DNA of 64,000 nucleotides from positions 3,607,501 through 3,671,500 of the forward strand of contig NC_060107.1 of NCBI RefSeq assembly GCF_021155765.1, read 5' to 3'. This document shows positions 25,688 through 37,667 of the stretch, piece after piece; positions within the stretch are counted from its first letter, which is position 1, and each line of letters starts with the position of its first letter. The translations under genes and the position numbers were made by a program. The notes under the pieces are model-generated. The model ran no database searches. It had not been told where the DNA came from and saw nothing but the letters and a program-made list of their open reading frames with translations. Source of the DNA: Diprion similis. Its lineage: Eukaryota; Arthropoda; Insecta; Hymenoptera; Diprionidae.

Positions 25688-25954
25688 ATATAGGTATATA
25701 AAGAAAGGTAAAAGTATAATTTGCGAGTAAATATTTCAGAGAAAGGCAGGTATACATATATACGATGTATGTATATATATATATATATAAATATATATAA
25801 TATATATATACACTCGAGTATTTTATGGTATTATTATACATGACACTAATGAATGAAAAGAAGGAAGAGAGAAATTCACGAACCGATGAAATATCATATC
25901 ATATAATATACTATACATATGTATGTATTACGTATATCACATCACTCAGAATTA
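25489..25954. other. TA-rich spacer
   Basis: Mostly (TA)n, for example 25,640-25,683, and TA-like degenerate sequence. No supported gene. Confidence 0.5.
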
Positions 25955-26285
25955 TACAGGGTGAGTTAATTGAAACGTCAAAGTTAGGTTCGAAGTCTAC
26001 GTTTACTTAGATAACAATTACTTCGAATGAGAAAGAATTCACAAAGATATGGCGACAAATGAAATACGACAAGAACAATACGAAATGTCAGTAATTAGAT
26101 TCGTCTTGTCTCGTTATGTTATCATCCCTCAGTCGTTGTCACATATATATCATGTGACAGGTGACTTTTTCTTTTCATTAGCACTGAATACTTGTAATTG
26201 TAGAGACTTCGAACCTTAAATTACTTTGACATAAACAAAATCTGAGCTCCTCACATTCACGGCGTTTCGATTGACTCACCCTGTA
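25955..26285. mobile_element. TA-flanked CAGGGTGAGT MITE, 331 bp
   Basis: The left end is TACAGGGTGAGTTAATTGAA and the right end TTCGATTGACTCACCCTGTA, an inverted pair. A second inverted pair lies further in (GGTTCGAAGTCT near 25,988 and AGACTTCGAACC near 26,204). TA at both outer ends fits a TA target-site duplication, as in Tc1/mariner-type MITEs. There is no transposase frame. Confidence 0.8.
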
Positions 26286-27303
26286 TATTATATATGTATC
26301 AAAATTTCATTTTTTTTTTTTTTTTACGTATACACGTTATACATGTACTAAAGTGCTACGTTTTTTCTCGCATTAATTACGCGATTGCAACGAATTGAAA
26401 GTCGTCATAAAAGCAAAAAAAGAGACTTGAAACAAAAACAAAATCAAAAGAAAAAGAAAAATTTCGTTATCGTCGTTGATACGTACTACATATATCGAAA
26501 GTACAAAATTTTTACCTATTTTCGGTTTTTTTTTTTTTTTTTTCTCTACCAGTTTCTCGCGATACAATTACCACCGCGTATACATGAAATAATATTCACA
26601 ATTATATATGAAATGTGGGGGAAATGTTTTTTTTTTTTTTTTTTTTTTTTTCATATTACAAATCAATTGCCGACTATTTCGTTGTTGAAGAAAAAAAACA
26701 GGAGACAGAAAAAAAAAAAAAAAATTAATCCCGCGTTGCGAGAAAAGAAACGTTAATTTTTAGGCAGAAAGAAAGGAAAAGTAATAGAAACGAAAAAAAA
26801 AATATCAACAAAATTGTTTTTTTTTTTTTTTTTTTTTTTTCTTTGAAAATTTCACACTAGTGATTTGCGAACGTTTTTTTTATCTTTTTTTTTTCGTTTC
26901 TCTCTCGTACACACCGCGTCATAGCTGTACATATAGAGATATGCAGATCGTCCAAAGACGGCGACGATGATGATGATGATGATGATGATGATGACGACGA
27001 TGATAGTCAGTTGCATGCTTATAACCTACATTGCAACGATTAATGCGATGATCCGCGGTCCTTGAAATTTGATTTGCTAATATATTTATCACCGACCCAT
27101 GCCGAGTAGGTATAATTAATAATCGTTAAACCTTTTATACATATATAAATATATATATATATACCTATAATATGTAAATTCAATATCGTTCGGTTCAACG
27201 TGCCAAAGCACATTTCCAAATTCTTTAACCTACAAGTGCATTCTATGGCGGTTAAAAATTACGAGTTTAGAATAAAAATATGTATGTATATATCCTGTAC
27301 GTG

Positions 27304-27336
<33 letters not shown>

Positions 27337-30300
27337 GATAGATAGAAAGAGAGAGATTAGATGAGTCCACATTTTATTTTTATGGCGTGGCTTAAGTGGG
27401 GTCAAAAGACAATCCAGCAGTACATCCAGCATATGCATATTTAACGATGAGCAAGATAAATAAAAGCAGAGTCGTTTACATTATTATTATTATGTATACA
27501 TGTTACGTTATTGAAATAAAAGGTCGAAAATAGAAATAGAATAACAAGATAGGATGAAAAAGGTAATTAGATAAGTAAGCCAATAAGTAACGGAACTTCT
27601 AAAATCAATTATGGTAAAACGCTTCATATAAAGACGAAGAAAATGACGAGATAAGCTTAAACTAGATGTTCACAGTCTCTGTCTAGGCACAAGAACCAAA
27701 AATGATATTTCACGGTGTGAAAAGATGGTCAAACAGTTTTGCCTTGAAAATAGCCAATGAATATGACTCTGAGAGATGAAAAACTAAGGCACTGAGAGAG
27801 AGAGAGAAAGAGAGAAATAAATAATAATAATAATAATGAAAAGTGAAAAACTAGAAGAACAGGAAAAAAAAACAGAAATGCAGAGTTTTTCGCGATACTT
27901 TTCATCACCGTAAAAACGGAAGATATACTTTGATTTTTCGCTCTGTCCGAAAAACTTTCGCGATGATTTTGAAAACGGCCGAGTGGCAGGACTTGGCAGC
28001 CGAATGAAAAAGTTTTGAGAAATTTGTACGTTTTTTTTATTTTTTTTTTTCATTTGTTTTTAAATAAACATATAAACTAGGAAAAATATAATCGTTTTTA
28101 TTTGAAAAGATTAACGAGGAGGAAGAAGTTCACGTTTGTCGGTAAAAGATTGTATAATCGTTTTACTTTCGACGGAAAAAGGAAGTTTAAATTAAAATAA
28201 AGTCATGACGATTTTTCATTAATTCTCATAAAAAAGTTTTGGATTTTTCTTCATAAAAACTCGTCTACGGTATCGTCGCCGAGAATTTTTGTCGGACGGA
28301 CAGAGATTTTAGAAAAAAAAAAAAAAAAAAAAAAACAGAAAACCCCGTTTTCTTGGATTTTCCAAGCATTGTACGAAAACGTATATATATATATAACAGA
28401 TTTGTAATTTGATACAGTAATTTTTCGACCGAAAACAATAATTTTCTCGTATTTGTCAAAAGGTGACGAGAAAAAGTATCTATAATAAGTAAAATATAAC
28501 CACAAAAGACGATCGGTAAATTGCCGTTATGGTTTACCGGATGTATGCTGGTAAAAGAATTCTTTACGACTCAAGTTAATTATAATATGTTTGTATGTGT
28601 GTATATATATATATAGGTATGCGATAATGACCTTTTTTCTAATGAGGTTGAATTTAGTAACGTTAACGTAACAGGAAATATTTTTTTTTTTTATTTGGCA
28701 GGGGAGGGATTACTATTTTCTAATTTTATATAACACTGAGTGACTTTGAAGTATACGATTTTAAATTATTGAAAATCTGAAACAGTTACGTTTCTCCTAA
28801 TTGAATATGATTTACAATTAGTGTATAATTTCGGCAAAAATTTCGTTAATCGTTAGAATAACGTAATTTTTTTTTACCGTAATCGGTATACTACCTATAC
28901 TTACACGGATATTATTATCGATCGAAATATAATAATCGATCCGTATTGTCGAGAAAAAAAAAACGTTAAAAAAAAAAAAAAAAAAAAAAAACAGAATTCG
29001 TCAGGTTTTTTTCCTATTTATTTAACTCTGTAAAACGGATATTAAAAACTCGTTAAATCGTAGTTCTACATAATTACTGTATTTATTAGAGATTTTTCAC
29101 AATTTGTACACTTTGGGGTGAATTCTCCCCCCCCCCCCCCCCCCCCCCTTACTTCCAGCTTTGTTTTTTTTCTTCTGTCCGTATACCTATACATATAAAA
29201 TTGTAGATTTATTTTTTATATACAACTATACGCATATTAATTACACTAAATACACTAGACGAGTGGGTATTAATCTGAATAACTTGATCCGATCCAGTAT
29301 TATGTTAATTAATTATGAACGACGAGGAAAGAGGGAAAAATTAATAATACGTATCTACGAAGAGACAAAACGGTGTACTGAGAAAAACTTTATTTTTTTT
29401 GAGGACCAAAGTACGCTGAATCCTTTTTTTTTTTTTTTTCTCCTTTTGCAATCGTAACCGAAGAAAATACAAAATGATTTTCAGATGTCTTGAAGGTGAA
29501 AATAGAAAAAAAAATAAAAAAATTTTACTCGTTGTCAAATTTTTTACGAAAATTCAAAATAATGCTCGATAACGTTTACAGAAGTAATTTTTTATTATTT
29601 TTCAAATATACATTTTGTATGACAACATTTTTTTTATAAAAAATCTTAAGAGTATCCCGTTTTGCCCCCCCCCCCCCCCCCGCCCCGATTTTCCTGGGCC
29701 TCCCCCCCCCCCCCCCCCCTCCCCTCTATAGGTATATATAAATGAAAACTACTAAAAATCATGCGGAATCGATTATATATATTATATATATATATATATA
29801 TATACGCATCGATTTATCGATTTCTCTTGACGTAACCTTAACGTCATATAAATATTGCATGCAGGCATGCCGATTAAAAATTGCACAGTCTATGCATTTA
29901 TATATATATATATATATATATATACCTATATGTAGACATGAAGTGTGCGGCGAGTAACTAATTACCGCATCCGTAAATACAATACGTCGAATATAATTTA
30001 TGGGAAAGTCCAACTCACTTCGACCTAATACGTGAGTAGGTACATACATTCCGTGACCTTTCGTATATGGCTTGCAATTTTTTGTACGATTCTCGTCACT
30101 TTGAAAAACACTGGCTTTTTCTTTTTTTTTTTTTTTTCTTTTTTTATACGTTTTTTTCGACACGGTAGGTACGAATTTTCTACAATTTATTTCATCGATG
30201 GGCACGATTTCACGAAAATCTGGAGAAATGATTCTTACTTTTTTCAAGCTTTTTCCGTGAAAAAAAAAAAAAAAAAAAAAAAAAACTTGATGAAAAAAAA

Positions 30301-31350
30301 ATTTGAAGCGGGAGTCAATTTTTGATTTCTTTGAAAATTTTTTTTTTTTTTTTTTCACCGCAACATGTCTCAACTTCTTTGGCATATTCAATTTTTCATA
30401 TCGACTGCGTGACGAAAACGGTTTAAAAATGTTCTAAAACATAATAGTGAAAAATAAAAGTTCTGACAATTTTTTCGATAATTCTCAGACCGTGTAAACG
30501 ATGTTGATCGAATGAATTAATGTAAAATGCTGAAAGAGATATGAAAAAAAAAAAAATGAAAAATAATTCTGCCCGTCGAGGCGCGGTCTTGTAATATTTG
30601 AGAAAAGAAAATTAAAGTTTTGACAATTTGTCGAGGATTTTTAGAAAAGGTCCCTTTTTATAAAATCACTCGCAATATTTATATATAATTAACCTGTTAA
30701 ATGAGAAATCTGAAAAAATTCAGGATATTGTTTACCCCCCCCTCACCTCTTGTTATCTATCACCATCTAATTATAAGCTCGCGTCGCCGCGGGGTTTTTA
30801 AATTTGTTACGTCACACACTCGTCATTCCGGATGTAAATTATTGCTAATATTCTACACGGTTGGGAAAAAAATGTCCCCGGAGGTGCGATAAATGTTTTG
30901 GGTTGATTTAACCATTTCTCAATGGATTATTCAACAAGTAAGGGAAAAAGTAAAAATTAAAAATTAACCATTTCTTATAGGTTTATTCGACAATTGAAGA
31001 AAAGAAATAAAAAAAAAAAAAAAATTACAAATTCAATGTTTATACGACATAACTTGAATGTTGAAATTGAAAGAAAAAAAAAATTCTACTTTTCTTCTTG
31101 CTTGTTTTTTATTTTTTTTTTGTCGTCACATTAACCAACAGAAATTAATAACACAAATAATAAAAATACAAAATCGATATGGCGCAGGATATTATACGTT
31201 TAGTTAAATTTTTTCTAACAGCGTGTGTGTGTGTATGTATGTGTGTGTGATTTTTATTACAAAGATCGAGGAATAATCAACGATCGTGAATAAACGAACA
31301 AACGATCCGTTCTCGAGAATCGACGAATCTGAAATCGAAACTCGGCTATG

Positions 31351-31386
<36 letters not shown>

Positions 31387-31497
31387 TACGGACCATATGA
31401 CAAACAGTGTAAAATACGTATGTGCGCAGAAAATTTTCATATAAATACCAAAGTATAGATATATTATAAACCGATGCACAGATTATACGTATAAGGT

Positions 31498-31534
<37 letters not shown>

Positions 31535-31788
31535 CGATATGTGGGTGTAGATTTATAGAAGATATTTTGCAATGCGGGGGGCGCCTCGTTTTACCTCCAT
31601 CGTATTTACTATACTTACGTGCATGTATATATTGTGTATTACGTATCGTCGTATAGGCTTATGTTAGAAATATTATGAAACAACGAGGATGAAACAACGT
31701 CGCTAAACCGGGTCACAGTCGCGTCGTCGTGCGAATCCCGTTAATAACGCAGTCCACCTACATGTAATACAAAATATATTGTATCTAT
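26286..31788. other. Low-complexity non-coding spacer
   Basis: No supported gene. Contains (GAT)n at about 26,965-27,003, AT arrays near 27,310-27,335 and 29,788-29,804, and many A/T runs of 15-25 bases. C runs lie at about 29,128-29,148, 29,665-29,680 and 29,703-29,719. (GT)n sits near 31,223 and (ATT)n at about 31,348-31,386. The open frame at 29,759-30,391 on the minus strand is a low-complexity Lys/Ile/Tyr stretch. Confidence 0.6.
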
Positions 31789-31789
31789 G

Positions 31790-32343
31790 CAGGGTGTCGA
31801 TGATTTTTTTCTACTACCCCCCCCCCCCCTCTCTCCCCGCCCCCCCCCCCCCCGGATCGACTTTGAATAATTAAAAAATAATTTTCTAATTTTTTCAGAT
31901 TTTTATCCGAACTCTAATCGGTGTCTGTAAGAGAGTGGATTTTTGAGAAAAAAAATTCAGATCATCGTGTCATGCAATTTTGACGAATTGCATAACCTCG
32001 AAATCTGACTGTTTTTTTATTTACAGGAAGTGGAATTTTTTTCTAAATTACTTGGTGTTGCGAATTAGTTTTTTTTTTTTTTTTTTTTTTTTTTTGTTTT
32101 CAAATAGTGACACTAATGCCTACTAAAACCTTGCATTTGTAGAGATTTTTTTAAACGTTATTTTTCTTGGAATAAGATATATATGTTGAGAATGTGTACG
32201 AAACACTGTGTATTTTAGATGGGAGAAAGAGTTGAGATAAGAATCTGAAAAAATTTGGCAATTGTTTTTTAATTATTTAAAGTCGATTTGGAGGGTTCGT
32301 GTGAAAAAAAATCGTCAACATCCTTAAATAACGGACACCGTAG
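31790..32343. mobile_element. CAGGGTGTC hairpin element, ~550 bp
   Basis: The left end CAGGGTGTCGATGATTTTTT pairs with a right end AAAAAATCGTCAACATCC followed by GGACACCGTAG. Further in, ATCGACTTTGAATAATTAAA pairs with TTTAATTATTTAAAGTCGAT, and TTTTTTCAGATT with AATCTGAAAAAA. C runs occupy 31,817-31,826 and about 31,841-31,854. A non-autonomous foldback element; it shares CAGGGTG ends with the element at 25,955 but is otherwise different. Confidence 0.75.
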
Positions 32344-32451
32344 TATATATATATATATATATAAATAGACATTCTTTTGTCTCTTTGTTATTTGAGTATT
32401 TTGTTATTTTTACTATGCATTGCAAAATGCTTCTTTTCATCTTTATTCATT

Positions 32452-32569
32452 ATTACAGATTTTCCGTACTTCAAAATTCCGTAATAATCGAATTTTCAAA
32501 AATGATTTTTTTCCTTCTTTCTTTACTATTACAGAGATTTTCCGTACTTCAAAATTCTGTAATAATCGA
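32452..32569 (+). repeat. ~77-bp direct repeat of a small palindrome
   Basis: TTTTCCGTACTTCAAAATTC followed by (C/T)(C/T)GTAATAATCGA occurs at 32,460 and again at 32,538. Each unit begins ATTACAG and ends CTGTAAT or CCGTAAT, so each can form a small hairpin. Confidence 0.7.
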
Positions 32570-33135
32570 TGAAACGAGATGATGAAATTTTCAAAAACTT
32601 CTCCCTCGATCTATAATTCAAGCTTTTGAATTCTTTTTTTTTTTTTCACGAATCGCACCTAAGCTCAAATTTGATTATGTGCTGTGCGCGCATTTCCCGA
32701 TTCGGGGGAAATAAGTTTTTTCTACGAGTAATCGAGGGGGGGGGGGGGGGGGGGGGGGGGCGGAGAATTAACTCAGAATTCACGTAAAACGATTAAACGA
32801 ATCCGTGGAAAAGAACGTTTCGTTTGTTCCACAGGCGGAACGCGAGACCCGGATGCGATTCACGTGTAGAAAGAGAGAGGAAAAGAGAGAGAGAGAGACC
32901 ATGTTGAAAAAAAGAGAAGGAGTGTAGCGTCTAGTTGTGGATCTTCGATTCCAGCGTTCAGAAATTCATTCATTCATACGTCGTTAGCCGGAAAGTTATT
33001 AATTTTTCAATAGATATATTCATCAGTATATCAAATCGCCTTCACTTTTCTATATGAATAGATAAACGTATGCCGATATTTTTCAAATTATTACATCGTG
33101 TATGTTTTATATATATATATATATATATTCGGCTG

Positions 33136-33642
33136 ATTCAGAAAAAATTAATTTGCGATTTTCCACCACGCGGCAGCCGGTAAAAAGTTTGTTTAAGTTA
33201 AAAGAAAGGTTTTGTCAAAAGATGAGCTTTTCTACGCTACGTCGAGGATCGCGTTCACTTGATTTTTCACTTTTATATATTTTTTCACATTCACGAAGCA
33301 TTGTGAATAAAAATTTTTTCTTATCGCTCACATCGATCGTAGCATCAATTTACGTCACAAAAAAGACCCAAACTTGTAATATCAAGTTTCCAGTTAACGC
33401 CGGAGAAGCGGATCTGACGACTCTTTCATTATTAATTCAATATCATAAAATAGTTATAATTCATAATATGAACTTTTAATTCAGGAGAATAAGATTCCCG
33501 AACGATAAATCCTCGTGTTATGGATCGTGATCTTTGTGTCGAGTATAAATGTCAGGAAAGAAATAATAATTGAAATGCTGCAACGCGTTTCTTCGCGAAT
33601 TTGAAAAAAAAAACGTGAAACAAATTGAAAAATCAAACGATC
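33136..33642 (+). repeat. Dispersed repeat, copy 1 (about 500 bp)
   Basis: About 95% identical by eye to 53,846-54,332 in the same orientation, starting AATTTGCGATTTTCCACCAC and ending AAATCAAACGATC. An open frame of about 110 codons is shared by the copies. Among about 17 codon differences, first, second and third positions are hit roughly 7, 3 and 7 times and most changes alter the residue, so purifying selection on the frame is not evident. I recognise no protein family. Confidence 0.85.
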
Positions 33643-33811
33643 AAAACATGACGTTTTTTATTTTCTATACCTGCAAACTGCAGTCTATATACACAAATTA
33701 CCTTTTACAAGTAAATCATTTAAACTGGTATAATTTTCATACTTGCAACGCGTCTCTAACTGTATATTTTTTTTCCTTTCAATTTAATTACGTCCAGACG
33801 TTATTTTTGTC

Positions 33812-33842
<31 letters not shown>

Positions 33843-34244
33843 CAGAAAATTGACTTCAACCGAGAGGATTTGATTTATACCGAAGGAAAACAAAACCAAC
33901 AACAACAACAACAAACACATACAATATTATACATACCTATAAATGAAGTGAAAAATAAAGATAAAATCCAGAAAAAAAAAAAAAAAATAGTCACGTATAT
34001 CAAGTTTTTCAATTATGTATACATAATACTTATATATATATATATATACATAGTTTTAAAATTTCTAATTTTTTTCACTTTCTACTAAATACCTAATATT
34101 CTTTTGCCAATTAGGCAGCATGTAATGAATAAATTAAAAATTTAAATTTTATATAGAAAATTCATATTTCTCGATATTTATTATATAAGTGTAATTTGTC
34201 AATTTTATACACGTTTTGTACATGTGACGAAAATAATTAGATAG

Positions 34245-34301
<57 letters not shown>

Positions 34302-36149
34302 AGAGAAAGAAAACCTGTATTTTAAGGGGAAAGCTGGGCGAGTGTCGGCTTCATCTCGAGCTCTCAAATTTCATTCTTTATACTATATTGGTACCCTACG
34401 TACTCTTATTTACGTACATACGTGCAACGTTTTAAAGTTTGCAAAACCTACGGAGAGAGAAAACAGGAAACGTTACGACGTATACCTCGACGTATTTTCC
34501 ATTTTTTCTTCTTCTATTTCGTCTTCCTTGTTTTTTTTTTTTCTTTTTTTTTTCTCGGCATGTTTTATTATTGACTCATCTGAGAAATTTTCGATGATTC
34601 AGATGCGCGCGCGCGCGCGCGTCGAGTGACGAGAGATTTTTTGGTTGCTGTTTTTTTTTTTTTTTTTTCTTCTTCTTTTTTTAAGCAAAAAGTTGACAAA
34701 TTAAGTTATACCGATTAAATTCTTGTCTACATTTGTATTTTCACTTGATTCGTTGATTTTATCTTTGAAGAGCAAAAAAATACAAAATAAATTTCGTCAC
34801 TAAACGCGCGCGTCTGAATCATTGAAAATATGGAAGAAGAGAAAAAAAAAAGAAAAAAAGGAAGAGGACGAAAATACGTCATTCGTTTCTTACCGAGGGA
34901 AAATAAAAAACCGTTAGTTTTATTATCATTATTGTTATTACAATTCGAGGAATAATACATTTTGCAGCAAAAAGAAAAGAATTTTTAAATAATTTTTAAA
35001 ATTAAAAATTTTTTTTTTCCCCTTCTTTTCTGACTAAAAAATGTAAATTAGCTGCACCTACCTAATATATATGTATATATATATATAATCGATGATGACG
35101 CCGCGAGATTTTATGTATTATATTGTTTAAAAGAAAAAAAAAAAAAAAAATTTGCGAAATCGCTTTTTAAATATAATATAATAATAATATAATTTTATTT
35201 TACTATTATTAAACAAAATTTTCACCGAACTTTTTGTCGCTTTAAATATTTATTTATTATTATATAAACACACATATATATATATATATATAGTATGAAA
35301 TACATATGAAATCAAATGAACGCCGAATCCTTGAACTAAATTTTCCACCTAAGGTATAACACTCGTGACTTAAAGTTGTTGAACGGTACTATGACGTCAC
35401 GTTTCAAGAAGAACCGACGCTATATATGTATACTAGGTATATAACTATATACATATTAGTGCGTACGTCGTATTCACACGCAATACGACAAAGCTGCACC
35501 ACGCAACGCAAGGCTCGCTTCGTTATACCTTATAATAATTTCTAATTACACCAGCAACAATAATACATATATATCTCGTCACTTCACACTATAATATGAT
35601 AAGTATTATAAAACTGCGCGCGGAATTTGCATTCACACTCGTACATTAAATTAAATTATGCCATATATTGCAATTGCCTGGATTGGTCAACGAAATTGCG
35701 GAACCTTTTATTTAAGTAATTCAAAAGGCAAGGAAGAAAAAAAAATGTATTTTTTTTTTTTTATATATATTTTTTTTTTTTTTAGAATCAAAATTATTGT
35801 CCATGCAATGGTTATATTTTTTTTTTTTTTTTTTACACACGCTGTTTGAAACTTATTATTGTTACTATTGTTATTATTGTTGTTGTTATTATTTTGCTTG
35901 ATTTTTTTTTTTTTCGCCTCATTTTCTCAAAATCTTATCATCGTCGGAATTTCTTGACAAAAAAAATATATAACCTTCGTCAGAATTTCGTGTCAGAATA
36001 GAGAAAGTATAGGTAAAGATAGAGGAAAAAAAAAAAACAACCATATTTCAGAACCAATTATATTACGTATGAAATAATTATCGAATTTCGCGTCGAAATT
36101 TTAAGAAAAAAAAGTTTCCGAATTTTTAATTATTTGATATTTTTGTGTA
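33643..36149. other. Simple-repeat-rich spacer
   Basis: A-run at about 33,813-33,840, (CAA)n near 33,897, (GA)n at 34,252-34,301, (GC)8 near 34,606, TA tracts and many T runs. No supported gene. Confidence 0.55.
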
Positions 36150-36916
36150 TATGACTTCTCACGACTTCTCACGCGATTTGGAACGCGATTTTTTCTACGA
36201 TTTTTCTCACTTTGAAAGGTACTCTGATTATTTTTTTTTAGTTCTTTTTCTCTTTCTCTTTCTACCGACACAATTTGAATTTTTTAGAATTTTTAGAAAC
36301 GATTTTATTTACCCACGAAAATTAAAAATTTGCAAAAATTCTGAAGTTCTATCAAAAGTTTTATGCTTAGACTCGGAGTGGATCGATTTTCTCTTCTTAC
36401 TATTTTCAAGCTTTCTCGAAAAAAAAAAACGTTAACAAAATTAGAAGTAAGCGTTGTTTTACTACGGATGGTTGCTGAAACATTTTTGTATGTCACCACG
36501 GATTTTTGATTTTTTTTTTTCAGATTTTTCGGAACCATTTTACCATTTGCAATTTTTTTTTATCCGTAAAATGAGGAAAAAAAACTTGGGGAGAATCTGA
36601 AATTTAAAAAAAAAAATCCAATCTGACGTATAACGATGTTTCAGTAACCATCCGTAGTAAAATGACTTCCGCTTGTAATTTTTTTAACGTTTTTTTTTTT
36701 TTTCGGAAGAAGCTTGAGATTTTTTGTATTTTTAATTTTGGTCGATCGAGAAAAAGGTTTCTAAAAATTGTAGAAAATCAAATTAGAGCAAAAATAAAAA
36801 AAAAAAATCGCACCTTTCAAAGCGAGAACAATCGCAGAAAAAAAAAATCGCGCTACAAATCTGAGAGGTTGTGGGTAAAAGCCAGATCGATTTGACGTGG
36901 AATGCCCCATATATAG
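36150..36916. repeat. Long imperfect hairpin element with ATATGGGG-family right end
   Basis: The right end is GATTTGACGTGGAATGCCCC then ATATATAG, matching the family. Left and right halves are inverted copies: GCGATTTGGAACGCGATTTT near 36,173 with AAATCGCGCTACAAAT near 36,845; CACTTTGAAAGGT with ACCTTTCAAAGCG; CAAGCTTTCTCGAAAA with TTCGGAAGAAGCTTGA; TTTTACTACGGATGG with CCATCCGTAGTAAAA. The left tip has lost the terminal motif. Confidence 0.7.
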
Positions 36917-37667
36917 ATTTGCTTTAATTTTTATAAAATTGTACATCCTTTCTGTCGGTTTTGCCACGTTTTTATTTGCTCGCTTTCTTGTATATTTGTT
37001 TTTGTTTGTTTGTTTGGTAAAAATGTTTTTTCATACGAAATTTGTTTATTTAATATTAAGCAGATGCGCGGAATCGAGATGCTTTGGGCATTAAAGAGCG
37101 AAATCGAAGACCTCATTTCCGGGCTGATCATCGCCGAGGAATGAAACTGAAGAATTAAGTTTCCAATGGAAAGCCTTTCTGACGCGTAAAGCGAGCAAAG
37201 CGAGTTGCATTGCCGGCGGAATTGCGCGGCCGAAAACCGGTGCGTTTTTTATTCATCAAATTATACCTTAAACAGCGGATTTTTCTTCCTTATGTTAGCG
37301 CTAATAGATTGTAAATAACAACTATGCGATTCCCACGTGTATAATTATTGTAAAAGCGTTGCCAGGACTCTGGATGCACTTTTACTGTCACTCTTGGTCA
37401 GCCAGATGGCTAGAACTGACGTACAGAAAAAGAAACGAATCAAATATTATATACATCAAAAATGTAAAGTCAAAATGCAATTAAATGGGTTGAGAAATAA
37501 GTTTAAAAGTTAAACAGTTGAATAATAATACATAAGATAATCGTAGTAAGAGCAGAACCAAAAAACAAATATATATGTATAAAAAAATAATAATCGTGTA
37601 AAACTGGCTCACTCACATTCTCCGTGCCATGCGATAGAAGGCATCTCGAAAATATGAAATGATGATA
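36917..37667. other. Spacer with a small GC-richer island and mini-ORF
   Basis: Around 37,060-37,240 the sequence is noticeably GC-richer. An acceptor-like TATTAAGCAG precedes an ATG at 37,064 that opens a 26-codon frame (MRGIEMLWALKSEIEDLISG...) ending at TGA 37,142-37,144. This could be a terminal exon, but no partner exon was found. The rest is AT-rich with no gene. Confidence 0.25.

Noticed and set aside
29759..30391. 210-codon minus-strand frame
   Set aside because: Low-complexity Lys/Phe/Ile/Tyr composition spanning A/T homopolymers and TA runs; no splice or family support.
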